DNA from: Ornithodoros turicata
Lineage: Eukaryota > Arthropoda > Arachnida > Ixodida > Argasidae
DNA length: 64,000 bases
Assembly: GCF_037126465.1 (NCBI RefSeq)
Contig: NC_088202.1
Location: forward strand, 129,346,123-129,410,122
Direction: 5' to 3'
Made by a program: the position numbers and the translations under genes. This document shows positions 47,532 through 59,337 of the stretch, one piece after another. Within the stretch, counting starts at the first letter, position 1; the number at the start of each line of letters is the position of its first letter. The notes under the pieces were generated by a model. That model was not told where the DNA came from and searched no databases. It was given only the letters and a program-made list of their open reading frames with translations.

Positions 47532-49809
47532 TTCCCTGTCTCGCGCGCTGTTCCCTGCTTCGCTGTTAGGACGGGTTATCTGCCGGACATCCATATAGGA
47601 CATCTGCCGTGATTGGGCATATCCACAGCAGGGTGCGGACAATTGCTCACCGGGCAAAGAAACGGAACGAAGACAAATTACTCACCGACATTTGCTCACC
47701 CCGCGCCCTTTTCCATGAGCCCATCCTGACAGTTTCATAACTTATTTTCATTGCTTCCACTGTGTGGAATAGTGAATGATAATAAGAGTTGTATTTTTGA
47801 AATTGCGATTTTAGTTTTCGAACCGTTTAGAAACGAAAAGAATGCATCGTCCGACAGATGCTAAAAATCAGCTTCAGTCTTCCCTTTGAGGAGTTAATAA
47901 TACGTTATGAGATATGATATAATATGACATAATAAGATATGAGAGATGTCAGTCGTCTTGCTCATTTAATAGGCCGGTGTCATAACTCTCTCTTCTTTGT
48001 GGGTTGGAGGTGTTGAAATGAAAATTTTTAGTCGGCATTTGTGTGGCACTGATTTCTCAAGAAAAGAGGAAATAAGTGGGGAAACCTTCCAATGCTCGTT
48101 ATCTGTACAAGAAATACTAGACGAAGGAACTCCACATCGCATACACAAAGCAGCACCGCTCCCTGAGATATGAAGTACAAAAAGACCTTTCTGAGGTTCA
48201 CCTATATATACCCACTTTACATGGGCGCAGGAGGATTTCACCATCGCTTCCTTCTTCCAAATGCACAATCAAAGCCACGATTCCCGGGGATTCGAGCCCC
48301 TGATAAGGTAAAATCAGGAGAGAGATAGAGAAAAAATATGGGTTATCCTTTGTTTTAACACTTTTGCGTAGGGAGGGAAATCACTGTCCAATTTGCACCA
48401 CACTATGTTGAACTGCTATCTTTCCAGTCATAAACGAGTGAAGAACCTGATCACAGTTGTCTCGCGAGGTAAAGTCACAAATTATCAATTATTATCAGTA
48501 AACAACCGATGTTACGGTTATCGCATACGCTATACCTCTATGCCAGTGTTACGCACTGCCGCCTCAACCCGCTTATAATGCTTGGTATGCGCAGGAAATC
48601 TGTCTTGTGTACCTATTGCCCGCGCACAAAATAATGTACTATATACAGTCACATTTCTCGAGAAACGCTCGACTTTCGTTTGCTCTCGGAAATGAAAAGC
48701 AGTGGAAAGTAATTTCATCAGTACCGCAATGTTTGCACGGCAACACAAGCAGAGTGAAGCGTGCGCGATGTTCTCTCATGATGGTGCCTTTGTTTGGTTT
48801 AGCTGCATGACCCGGTAATCAACTTATGCTGCCATTCGATATAGTCTCCTCTACTTTTCGTTCGTTGTTTAGATTGTGATGTTATTTCCTGGTTTGGTCA
48901 GATAATTTCGGACGAGCAAAAAAGTTCGGTGTTCCCCATGAAACAACAACAATTATATTCTGACGATGAAGCGGGGAGGTTTTCCACTCTAGGAGTGGAA
49001 CGCTACCCCATAGCTAGGGGGTCTATGTGAGTGATGACGATGATGAGAGATGACCACGACCTACTGGAGATGACGGTGATGATCTGAGCGGCGATCCTGG
49101 TCGTGGTGGTTTGAATGTCCGAGGGCGCTGTCGGGGTCACAAGGAGTCCAGACCACCCGAGCAGCACAATATGTCGGGTGAGGGTCGGGGTCCCATCGGG
49201 GCAACCGGGCCGCTGCTGGTCAATACCGCGTACCGGGAGCCAGCACGATCCCGTCTGGACATCGGTGGAGAGAAACGAGAGAGTAAGGAGGGTAGCGTCG
49301 ACCCCCGACAGGTAACGGGGCTATACCCGACGGCCTGGGTTCTGCGCCGCACACCACCGGCTGGCTACCGGCCCTCGGCGCGCATGTGACCGTACCATTC
49401 CGCGCATGCGTGAATATTTGTTTCCCTCTCCTCTAATTCTCTTTAGTTTGTTTGTGGTGTCCGTTGGCCAGACGCGCTGTCAACCGCCAAATAAAACAAG
49501 TATGTTTGCCATAAGGCAAACATACAGAACACGCAGGTAAGTTTACGCAGGTAAACATGCAGGTAAGTTTTTCGTTTTCTAACATCGTTTTCTCTTTTTG
49601 CTAACATCTGTGTTGCGTACACAACAGCAACAGCATCGTAACAACAGTGCTGCAAGGTCCGCTCAAGGTGGGCATTGGCATGTTGCTCTATGGTATCACA
49701 TAGTCGTGTTACGCAATGTCTTGCAGGTCTTGAAGGGAAGTATGAAGGTTGAAGGGAAGAAGGGAAATATACTCACCGTACTACTTGACATATATATAAG
49801 AAAAAACAG
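47532..49809. other. Interval with SINE-like and GC-rich repeat fragments
   Basis: 47635-47700 repeats the GGACAATTGCTCACCG-type words seen near 44100. 48949-49025 resembles the AACAACAAC-headed repeat at 11640. 49158-49390 begins CCCGAGCAGCACAATATGTC and is GC-rich. No coding exon is supported, so the upstream exons of the gene starting at 49810 are not found here. Confidence 0.4.
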
Positions 49810-50664
49810 TGAAGTCAGTGGAACAGCGTTTGCAAGCGTTGCAGCAGTTCAATGAAACGTACTGCCAGAGAAATTTGGTTACAAACTTCGACATCCCGGA
49901 CCTCCCTGTGAAAACTAAAGGCGATCTTCTCAAGCTTGACACAGTACTGGCAAAGGCCAGAGGCAGGGCACATATGGTGAGTTATTCTTGTGGTTTTGGG
50001 ATGCATAGTTCCTGTCTAACGAATTTTTCTTGTTAATCTTCTTTTCAGATTGAGATGCTGTCCCGGCTGGGAGGGAACTCAATTCAAGAAACGGTGCAGA
50101 TTGTGATGAACAAGCTGCTGACCAACAGTGTAGCATTGCTCCACAGTCTGAAGGGCGCTCAGCAGAAGCATAACTTCTCCACTTTGCGACTACATTCTTG
50201 CATTCTTGGTGATTATCCTGGTGTTCTAGGACGCTCCTTTGCCGAGCCCATAGTATAGCGAAATCAGGCTCCTCATCACTAAAAGACGCTCCGGGATGTT
50301 ACAGTTACGCTTATTGTACAGTAGATGTCCTTCAAGGCTATGCATGGTTCAGGTGCTCACCGGCAAGTGCTTAATGTGTGTCGCGCTAAAAAATGAGTTT
50401 CGTGCATTTAGGTTAGCACCTGTAACACCTATTAAATTCTCCCTCTCTTTTACAGAAGTACTTCTAAAGCGGTACCCAGCATCGACAGAGAAAGACATTG
50501 ACGGAAAACTTGGTCGCTTTCTTGCCGGGGCGCAAGACCGAGAAGGGGACGTGAAGCCCGCAAGAGGGAAGTTACAGCAGAGGCCGGGAACAGCGAACAA
50601 GAATAGAATACTTCCTGCGATGAAAACGGCGAACAAGGAAAGAACATCTGCTTTTATTTTTTAA
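49810..50664 (+). CDS. DUF4806-like protein, last three exons (49810-49976, 50049-50208, 50456-50664)
   Basis: Three exons join in frame to about 177 residues ending at TAA 50662-50664. The order LPVKTKGDLLKLD, then IEMLSRLGGNSIQETVQIVM, then NKLLTNSVALL and FSTLRLHSCIL fits the DUF4806 domain, common in arthropod, cnidarian and tick proteins, whose function is unknown to me. After the domain comes a basic tail rich in Lys, Arg, Gln and Pro. Junctions are ATG/gtgagt, cttttcag/ATT, CTTG/gtgatt and tttacag/AA; the split Glu codon between the last two exons is restored. The first listed exon begins after AACAG, a weak acceptor, in phase 2, so at least one exon is missing upstream. A retained gene is likely, but a pseudogene cannot be excluded. 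Confidence 0.72.
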
Positions 50665-50691
50665 AGAAGCAAATATTTGAAAGAGTACCGA

Positions 50692-50697
50692 AATAAA
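50692..50697 (+). promoter_or_regulatory. Poly(A) signal AATAAA of the DUF4806-like gene
   Basis: A canonical AATAAA lies 28 bases after the stop codon, supporting the terminal exon call and a very short 3' UTR. Confidence 0.75.
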
Positions 50698-50785
50698 CTG
50701 TTCCAAGCATTTCGAAAGGCCTTGGATGTATTTATTTCTTAATGTGGTAACTCTAGTTATCCAAAATCATCACTCAATCACCCAA

Positions 50786-50995
50786 AAAACCTAGCATCCC
50801 GAGCGGCAGAGTGCGCGAGATATCGGTATCAAAATCACGTCGGGGAACTGTCGGGCATGGGTACCCATGGCCAGTACCGGGCCAGCACTGGTGCGATGTT
50901 GCAAAATGGATGACTCCCCGGTGCCGTACCGCGGTGGATCCCCAACCCTCCGCCGGTATCGGTCCGGTCGGATGTGCTACTCGGGCAGTCGCCTA
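50786..50995. mobile_element. GC-rich element with CCCGAG/CTCGGG ends
   Basis: It begins ATCCCGAGCGGCAGA and closes GTGCTACTCGGGCA; the outer ends are loosely complementary and resemble the start of the element at 49158. Evidence is limited to the ends. Confidence 0.4.
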
Positions 50996-52483
50996 AAAAA
51001 AAAAGAAAAAAAAAAACCAACTACGTGACGTAAGGCCGCCCAGGAGTGGGCCGCGGTGTCCCAACATGTTGTATAGATAAGTCTGATACGTCTGCCAAAA
51101 CTACTATTTCGCGGTTCAGGGGGGATGCATGAATATGCTATAGGACTGACAGATTTGTAGAGAGGACACAACGTAGTGGCTCTTTACTGTGTTCAAAAAG
51201 AAAAGCTAGAAGCATTAAAATTTGCATGACTATCGAAAGTTTGCGTACTGTAGTTCATTCAACACATGACAACTGCCTGACATGCACGGAACATTGTTTG
51301 TATCACAGTTACATATATCTGGAAGTAATTAAGTTGCAAGAAACGTTGCTGAAACCAAAATGGGTAACTCAGTTACAGTTACTCGTGAAATGTAATTGAG
51401 TCACTCTTCAATTGGATTGGATTGGAATTACTTCAGGTTATGTGCCTTTAAAGTGACAAGACGTCAACTCGTTGCCCACAGACCACTAAGTATGGTTTAC
51501 TAAGCAGATCTGACGGGGCCAATGTTTGTGTGCAATAAAACGACTCTGTAGAAACAAAACACATCAAGAGAAATTAGATACCACATCTAACACTGGTCGC
51601 TTTTTTTTTAACTAACATAACGGTTTAAAACGGTATAACATACCGTCATAACATACTACATCTATAGCGCTACTCGCGTGATTGAACATTCAAATGGTGT
51701 AACCAAGACTGGATCAATCAAAATGAAAGTTGAAGATCCCCATTGCTGACCTTCACAAATTTATATTTAGCTAATATCTTGTTTTTGTATACTTGCAGTG
51801 CCTGTAAGTGCAAGGCAAAAGGAAATCTTGAACGTTGTATAGAATGCTTATGCTTTGAAAGTGTACTATAGTACAGACAAATGTACAATAGACCCGTTTT
51901 AAATCAGTGCACCTATCGCCCCCCCCCCCACACACACACACACCCCATCACGTGAAACTGATTACCTGGGAGTTGCACATGTACATTTCCTGCATGCTGT
52001 TGGGGAACCGAACTTGTGTCTCTGTGGTAGTATATGCTCTCTTCTCCGCTAACGTAAAGACAGGACGTTTCATACGTGCTTTCAGTGTCTGGAGTTCCAT
52101 GAACCACTTGGGGGCGAGCACCCACTTGCATAAACTTCCTTTGCCCTCCCATCCTCGTATCGTTCCCACGTAGAGTGTCAGTTTACTTCTCCTCTGTGGT
52201 GTCTCCGTCTCTCAACCTGTGCGGACGTGTGTGAATCAGTCTCGAAACGGCATATTCGCGGATGGCATCCCCTCTTCCTGCCGCTTCCCCGCGCATTTAG
52301 TCCACATGCACCTCGACGGCATTTGTACTTGGCGTGCAGCCACCCCTGCAATGTCTGCCAGTTTCCGCTTACTAACAGCATCGTTAGTTGTCGACCTCTC
52401 AGAGCATTGTTGAAGTTGTTGAGAGGTGCGGAAACGCCTACATTCGAGCTGCGCGCACTCAATGTCATCATCGCCCATCTCAT
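50996..52483. other. Interval without recognised genes
   Basis: It contains an A-run (50997-51016), a C-run followed by a CA repeat (51921-51945) and AGTTACAGTTACTCG words near 51370 that resemble hAT ends. No coding exon is supported. Confidence 0.4.
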
Positions 52484-53122
52484 GGCCCGGAAATTTAGCT
52501 AAAAACGATGGAAATAGGCAGGCCTTTAGGCCCTCAAAAATGCCAAGATAGGCAATCAAATGCAAAAATAGGCACGTTAATTTGCACGCTCTTTGGCTTT
52601 GTTTGTGTTTCAGAATGCTCCATCCAGGAAAACGTGCTCATTTAAAGGCCATATACGGTACAAGATTTGACTTACTATATGGTACACGAATGCTGAGGAG
52701 GCCTAGAACCAAGATATATTGAATGATACTTTTAGTTCTCCACCCTCGATTATCTTGAAAGGCCAAGGAAGGGCAAATATTTTGATGAACCCTTCTAGTA
52801 AACCAAGGTACAAAAAAAAAAAAAATAAATAAAATAAAGAAGGAAAAGAAAGGCAAACACGCGGAAACGAAAAGCAAACTGCCGCACTAAACATGAGCCT
52901 GCAAGGCGCACTCGCAGTTTCACCCATAAACAACAACAATGACAACAACATATAAATCATGACGATGACATGGGGCGATTCACCCCTAAAAAAAGGCTGT
53001 TATGGCATCTAAAAATGCGAACAATGCAATTCAATAGAGTCGATAAAAAGGCAGGCAGCCCCCAAAATGTCGCATTTAGGCGTTTATAGGCACATGCAGG
53101 CAAATGCCTCAAATTCCGGGCC
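52484..53122. mobile_element. Non-autonomous element with GGCCCGGAA/TTCCGGGCC ends
   Basis: The left end GGCCCGGAAATTT is mirrored by AAATTCCGGGCC at the right. Subterminal words (ATAGGCAGGC, GCATTTAGGCGTTTATAGGC) repeat GGC-AAA themes on both sides. An ACAACAACAATGACAACAAC tract near 52930, followed by ATAAATCATGACGATGACA, recurs at 56440-56490 and is probably a separate retroposon end. Confidence 0.6.
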
Positions 53123-53134
53123 CTCCAGTCATTA

Positions 53135-53280
53135 TCCCATGGATATAACAAGATCGCGGGTTCTATCCCTACCGAGGACGGTAGCAATGGGGGGGAGGTA
53201 AACGTTGCCTCCAGCATGGTGTGTCTGAGATTTCCGGCACACGTCAAAAGAACCCCCGGGCGGGGGTTCTTTTGACGTCA
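53135..53280 (+). repeat. SINE-like fragment ending in a perfect palindrome
   Basis: A B-box-like word (GCGGGTTCTATCCC, about 53157-53170) is followed by a body and by ACGTCAAAAGAACCCCCG, which is the left arm of a palindrome. The texture matches tRNA-derived SINEs of ticks, but the 5' part is degenerate. Confidence 0.5.
53241..53278. repeat. 38-bp perfect inverted repeat
   Basis: ACGTCAAAAGAACCCCCG and CGGGGGTTCTTTTGACGT are exact complements separated by GG. Confidence 0.97.
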
Positions 53281-53632
53281 CGTGCAGCATGTCGCCGCAC
53301 TAGGACACACCTTACGTGTAAATCTACTACAATTACCTGTTATAATTACGTGAAGAAAATCAATGTGCAAGTTTCCGGCGATGCAGGACAAAAAATGCTG
53401 ATGCTCTTAACCGTCTTCGTTATTTTTGATAATATAATTACCGTAGATATGTGTGTATGTGTGTGTCCTCCGAGAACTTATTCGCCATACACAACTTAGC
53501 ATTGTTCTCCTAAGCTACTCATATATATCTAACTGACGAAGGTCGCTGGCATTCGGTAGTCAGTCTGAGAACTCAACACGTAAAAGAAAAACAGCAAAAA
53601 CGTCGCAGTGTGGAAAAAGCGAAAGCGAAATG

Positions 53633-54139
53633 TACCGTATTTTCCGGTATTTAACGCGCACCGCAATGGTGCTACAAGCTTATGTACTGCTACCAGTATA
53701 CACAATAAACCAAAGCGGTGTATCATATATGCATTATTTGAAACACATTTAGTCAAATCCGTTAAACTCCGGTGCAACATCTTTGGTGTCATAGTATACT
53801 TCAGTCTCCTCTGTGCTTTCCGTTTCGCGTCCCTATACGCAATTCTTCTGAAATGAATTCAAGATTATTGACTGCTGAATAGCATCCTTAAGCAGCATCA
53901 TTAACCTTTATGAAGTCGAGTGCCCTTTAGCCGGTTTTGTCAACTGACCCTAAGAGATATGCGAGAAAGCCACAGCATACTCTGGAAGAGGCTAGAATTT
54001 GTACGTCTCCGACATGCATGAAAAGGAATTCTGCAGGAAAATATTTCCGTGTATAACGCGCACCGAGAGAACGCGCAGGACGTCTTCAGAATGCTTTTTT
54101 ACTGTATAACGCGCGCGTTGTACACCGGAATATACGGTA
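53633..54139. mobile_element. TIR element of the GTATTTTCCGGTGTATAACG family, copy 2
   Basis: It starts TACCGTATTTTCCGGT and ends ACCGGAATATACGGTA, with internal GTGTATAACGCGCAC words. The interior matches copy 1 at 10981-11820 but lacks that copy's AACAACAAC insert. Confidence 0.85.
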
Positions 54140-55734
54140 ACTGCTTCTTGAGCTCGAGTTACAAGGAAAATGCAATTAACTTAGCTTCTAATCTTAGAAA
54201 GTACTCACATACAGTAAAGTTAATTACAGTAACCTAGATACCTGTAAGTACGTAATTCACAGCTCTGCTCCTTACATGCGTGAAAGTACGGACATGTGAA
54301 GCTTCTGGTTGCTCTCCAAACTCCTCGTTGCTAACTACACCAAAAAATTACTCTAAATGTGCGTTGATTCGCACCAAAACTCGGTATACGATCAAAAGTT
54401 TCACACGTTCTGTATCTTTTTAAGTTACGTAGTGGGACTTTACGAGAATTTTTATCAGAAAGTGCAGGTGATTTCGCAAATTGTACCCCTGGGTGTTCTT
54501 TCCCAGATGCATTGTGGATGTCATGTAGCTAACAAAAAGACTGGATAAGGATCATGTTTGAGTAACCCCACTGTACAATCACTTCGAGCTCCCGTACAGC
54601 TTTATAAGACTTGCCACCGTCGACGGCCGCAATGGAACCCGCGGCCTCTTTCCGAGCACCACGCAGAGCAATACCAGAGTGGCGTGAGGGAGCCAGACGT
54701 GCAGGAGCCATTTATCACTGGAGCGTCGCTTTGCAGGACCACTTAGCAGGGTCACCCGTGCAGCCTTTCTCTGTCCCTTTTCCAACTACATTAATCGGTA
54801 TATTGGACATGTTGACCCTGACAGCAGGAGTATCTAGGCGAAACTTTCCTTTCCTTTATAAAATGGTCTGTCACACTTTGATACATGGGTTTCACTACAG
54901 CATGTGCGCGTTGTACTGCACGCGAGAGTAGCGAGGACAGCAGAACACGCATAAGGGGTTTGTCTACAACAGTTTGTCTATCAGCGGGGGAGGATGTAAA
55001 GTTTGGAGAAACCACGTGACCAAGTGTCTGTCCAGGCACAAGGCAGCAATAAGGGGGCAGTCGTGAACCGGCACGGGCCCGCAGAAGAAAGCACGTGCTC
55101 CTCAACTTCGAATCTTGTTCCCTTATTGTGTTAGACTGACGAATGAAGTCACTCCACGGGCAATAGGGGAGAGAGGGAAACTGAGGAGCTGCGCAGACAG
55201 CTGACCTAGTTGCATAGCTTATTTTTTCTACGTGTCGTGCTTTGGCGAGATATAAGCTGAACATAACAGGAGTAGGCAGCCTAACTGGTGTTGGCCTGAC
55301 GACATTAGCATTGCCTTGAGTTTGAGGGAAAACACCGGACGAGAAGAACACACGTCCTGTGTTTCCCCTCGAACTCAAGGCAATGTTAATGTCGTCGAGA
55401 TATAAGCCCTTGAAGATGATGCCCGCGTCAGGCTCTGACGTCAGACAAGATAGAACCGCAGCCATTCTCACTGGCTGCTCACTGGGAGAAGCAAGTGACC
55501 TCCACTGTCTCAAGTGCTGCCTCACCGGCGGTGACGCCTGTAGCGATGTCTGTCCAAGCCTCTGTGACCCCCTTTGTTCTAAAACATATATCATTGAATG
55601 CAAGTCCACGTCGATGCAAATTGCTGCCAAGAGCAGAAGGGCAAGAGAGCGTGTGCCTGTAGTTTCTCCTTGTCTCGGGGAACCTTTTTACCTTCTTCTT
55701 CTTTCAAATTGGTCTTCTGCGTTTATCTTATGGC
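54140..55734. other. Interval with a hairpin in a long open frame; no recognised gene
   Basis: A minus-strand frame of 279 codons (55630-54791) is open but shows no domain, no splice support and contains the hairpin at 55298-55396. I do not call it a gene. The remainder is unassigned. Confidence 0.4.
55298..55396. repeat. 44-bp-arm inverted repeat
   Basis: The left arm 55298-55341 (GACGACATTAGCATTGCCTT onward) is complementary to 55353-55396 (ending AAGGCAATGTTAATGTCGTC) with only a few mismatches and an 11-base loop. Confidence 0.92.
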
Positions 55735-56170
55735 GAATTCGGTTGGTCATTTCGGAGCAACTTTTTTTGCCAGATCTCGAGCAGTCATGTTCGCTTGGTC
55801 AAAATGAAGCAAATCTCGCATGTTCGCGTGGCGCTTTCCGAGCGCTCGGAATTTGCTAGCTAGCACTTTTTTTGCCCGGTCTCAAAACGGTCGAGCAGCA
55901 GATTGCTCAACTGTATCCGGTGTCGTCACATCCGCACTGCAACGGTGGCGAGTGCCCTCATTGGCCCGCATGTTGAAATCACGTGGTTTAGCAGACGACA
56001 GAACCCGAAGACTTGCGACCGCGACGCCCCTAGCGTGATCCAAGTACCTAAAACCGCTAGATTCCCAGCAATCATGTTCGGGTGGCAACGGTCACGTGAT
56101 CCAACTCAGTCGCCGACCTAGCAATTTCCGAGCGCTCGGCCGTTTTGCTACGAAATGACCACCCGAATTC
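55735..56170. mobile_element. CGGGTGG-ended DNA element, copy 2 (no inserted MITE)
   Basis: GAATTCGGTTGGTCATTTCG at the left is mirrored by CGAAATGACCACCCGAATTC at the right. It aligns with 30012-30583 over its length except for that copy's inserted MITE. Confidence 0.85.
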
Positions 56171-56400
56171 GTCATTAGATAACTCGGGACGAAGTGTCCC
56201 AACCCCTAAAAACTTTTCGCAAAATGCTGTGGACGAGCTATCATTTTACAGGAAATAGGTTGGACTTTGCGTCGATAATTTTGGGGCACGTAAATAAACG
56301 TGAACGAAATTAATTACAATTAATTCATTGCCCTGCTGCTTTCTTTATTTGCCTCGACGAGACTACACGAAACAAGTTATACTTGGACGCGTGCGGCGCA

Positions 56401-56424
56401 CCCACCACCACCACCACCACCACC

Positions 56425-56456
<32 letters not shown>

Positions 56457-56462
56457 CAACGA
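56401..56462. repeat. (CAC)n(CAA)n trinucleotide repeat
   Basis: A run of CAC triplets passes into CAA triplets and is followed by AAATAAATCATGACTATGAC, a probable retroposon end shared with the region near 52950. Confidence 0.95.
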
Positions 56463-56667
56463 CAAATAAATCATGACTATGACTTGGGGTGATTCACCAC
56501 TGGAGAGCAGTACAATACCCCATTACACGCGAAGCATTAGATGTGAGATATGAAAATGAAGTTAAAGTTACAGTTATGTGCAAGTACAACAATGGAGCTC
56601 TCCTCCACTGGCTCCGCTGCGCTACGTCACAAAAAGGAAGGCGAAGAAAAAAAAAACATGAAAGAAG

Positions 56668-56815
56668 CAGGGGCGGATCTAGAGGGAGGGTCCAGATGTC
56701 CTAACCCCTCCTCAATTTCAGTCTCCACATAGGGTTTAATTGACCCTAGATCACCTATCTAGCATGTTCTCCATGACTGGACCCCCTTCTCAGAAAAATC
56801 CTGGATCCGCCCCTG
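56668..56815. mobile_element. 148-bp hAT MITE with perfect 8-bp target duplication
   Basis: It starts CAGGGGCGGATCTAG and ends CTGGATCCGCCCCTG, flanked by GAAAGAAG on both sides (56660-56667 and 56816-56823). CAG..CTG termini with an 8-bp duplication are diagnostic of hAT elements. Confidence 0.93.
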
Positions 56816-56823
56816 GAAAGAAG

Positions 56824-57896
56824 CACCAATGGCCATTGAGATACAGAGGAGGACTCTACAGCGTCTGGAGCAAACCGATAGACAAGGGGAACTACACATC
56901 AGAAGACCTCGACGGTGTTGCACATGGCTCTGACGTGGGCCAAGAATTGCAGCCAGGTTGCAATGAACGTCTGTCGGCTAGCAGTACACTCACCCACCAA
57001 GCGTCCTCGAAGCTCCCGAGTTATGGCGAAAGTATGATTCGTTTTTCCAGCTCCGTATACGTATAGGGTTCCGTGTTTTCGAATTTATCGGATTTCGCAT
57101 GAATCAACAAGAAGAGCTAGCAACCGAATAATGGTGCAACGTGATTGGTTGTTCTACTGTATAGTTTTTACTTTGTACTGAAGGCACGAGTTCAATTTGC
57201 CGATGTATGGGCTTTCCTGCGTACGCATCCGACTGTTACACGTCGATTACTCTTTGCAATGTTATGTGCTTCAGCGAATAGAAACATCAAGATAGAAAAC
57301 TGTTCGTTGTGATCTGTTTACTCGGTTCCATTCACATTCTACCGACAAGGTTGGTTGGTTGGTTGGTTTTAACGAAAAATCAAATGGAGATTTTGGCCTC
57401 ACTAATGTGAGGCCCGCAACTCCACATCACTTGCACCAGTTACTTTGGTGAAAAACTCCTTGAATGATGAAGCCAATGAAGGTGAGCAGGAGGATGGCGA
57501 TGATGATGCTGTTGATGATGATTAGTGGTGGTGATTCCGACAGAAAGCAAGTACACACACACTGAGATCTCACAGAACGCGCAAACACGCAAGACGCAAA
57601 CAGTCGAACAGCAAACAGACAAGGTAACAATACCAATTATACGATGGCTCCTACAACAACACCGCGCGTTCATGGGGCAACCGTACTAATCGTGTGGGAT
57701 TGTGAGTTATGTGTAGGTGCCGTGTACAAAATCTCACTAAGCAATGCCTCGATGATTTGGAAATAGAGAAGGAAACCGAACTGCATATACAGAACTCAGC
57801 GTAGAAAGGTGGCGTAGTTGGTTGATTGCACGAGAAGGTGCTGGGAAGGTTCACGGCCAGACAACGAAGAACACGGGCTAGAGACATAAACCTTCG
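56824..57896. other. Interval without recognised genes
   Basis: It contains a GGTT tetranucleotide run (57351-57367) and GATGATGATG words near 57500. No coding exon is supported. Confidence 0.4.
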
Positions 57897-58935
57897 TTAC
57901 AATTCGACATATTCACCCCGAAGTTCAACACGCTCTCCGCAGTGTTCCTGAAGCTTCTGTAACCACTGCAACAAAAAAACAAAAAAAAAGAAAGAAAAAA
58001 TCGCTTTTTAGCTGCTCCGGTCACCTCCGAGTCTACCAAGAATCTTTCTTCGTTTTCATTTTTTTCTTTCTATTTCTATTCTATTCTAAGAATCTCTTTC
58101 CTTTCTAACTTCCTTTCAGGTTTGGAAACAAAAATTAGACCGATGGGGCAAGATCCGGCGAGTACGGTGGATGTTCAATGCATTCAAATCGCAAGTCCTT
58201 CGGAACCTGCATTATTTTGCCTGCTTTGTGAGCCGGTGCATTGTACTGCAAAAGGAGGACGCCTTTCCGTATCTTTCCGGTGCAGTTTTTCTTTCAAGGC
58301 ATTCTTTAACCGGCAGGCAAGCTAGGGTATTATATACTGCGTCAGCTGTTTCACCCTTCTGTTGAAATAGTCAGTCATCAAAACACCTTCCTTGTCACAG
58401 AAAATCATATGCCACGCCCTTCTCCGCTGATCGACGAGTCTTGAATTTTTCGGCACCGGAGAACCGCCATTCCATGGACTGTTGTCTTTTCTCTTCTCGG
58501 GATCATGGTAATGCAATCATGTTTCGTTGTAACAAGTCGCTGAAGAAAAGTGTACCTGGAGCGTTCAAAATGCTACAAAATCAATCGGCAGTCAAACATT
58601 TCGGCACCCATTTGGCTTCCGCATATGTACCCAGCGCTTCGTGAATTACAAACCCATTGCGTTCTCTGAACGTGTCTCGAATTGTTTTAGCCGAGATTCG
58701 CCGATGTGCCAAAATGAAGACATGGACACAATCAACAATTTCGGGTGTTGACACCGTTGGAGGTATCCCAGATCTCCCGGCGTCTACAGTGTCAGAATCG
58801 CACGCTGAAAGTTCCACTTCACGGTTGAGTGTGATGGGCACTCGTCACTCAATGTATGCATCATGCACTCATAGATTTCCCTTGGAGTTTCCGTCTGCAT
58901 GAACAGGAATTCATGACAGCCCGAAGTGCAACCTT
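57897..58935 (-). pseudogene. Degraded mariner-like transposase, catalytic Asp lost
   Basis: Minus-strand pieces keep transposase order: EIYECMMHTLSDECPSHSTV near 58900, TVSTPEIVDCVHVF and AKWVPKCLTAD at about 58770-58590, a middle segment with GVLMTDYFNR near 58390, YNAPAHKAGK near 58245, HPPYSPDLAPS near 58150 and WLQKLQEHCGERVEL with GEYVEL before a stop at 57897. The second catalytic Asp is replaced by Tyr (QYNAPAH) and the third by Val (APSV). Several frameshifts are present and no terminal repeats were found. Confidence 0.85.
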
Positions 58936-59337
58936 TGAAAGTTTCACATTTGTAGTAGACATGCATGAAGGGGGATATACATTTATTAGAGGGAAAGGTC
59001 TGCCAGACCAAGGTCGGCATGCTATTCAAAAAAAAAAAAAAAAAAAAGAAGCGCATCTCAGGGATACGCAGGGACATGCATGAGTTCTGTTGATAGACCA
59101 AACAAAAATGAACTCTTCGAGCGCGGAGGCTCAGTGTTACAAACCAACCATTTCTCTTCTTCGTGTCGCTCTTTGTGTCTACGATGACTGCATCGCTTTC
59201 GTATATCTGGTAGTGGGTCGGGCCGAGAATAGGGTGCGATCGCTCCACCCCCCACCCCCCAAAGAAAAAGGTTAAACATTTGTCCCCCCCCCCCCATGTG
59301 AGAGTCTACATCTGCCCCTGTTCCAGTGTTCACATAT

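Noticed and set aside
48270..48310. B-box-like GGGGATTCGAGCCCC as a tRNA gene
   Set aside because: No matching acceptor or anticodon stem could be drawn around it.
54791..55630. 279-codon minus-strand frame as a protein gene
   Set aside because: No domain, splice signal or poly(A) context; the frame runs through a hairpin that would be unusual in coding sequence. Kept only as a finding.
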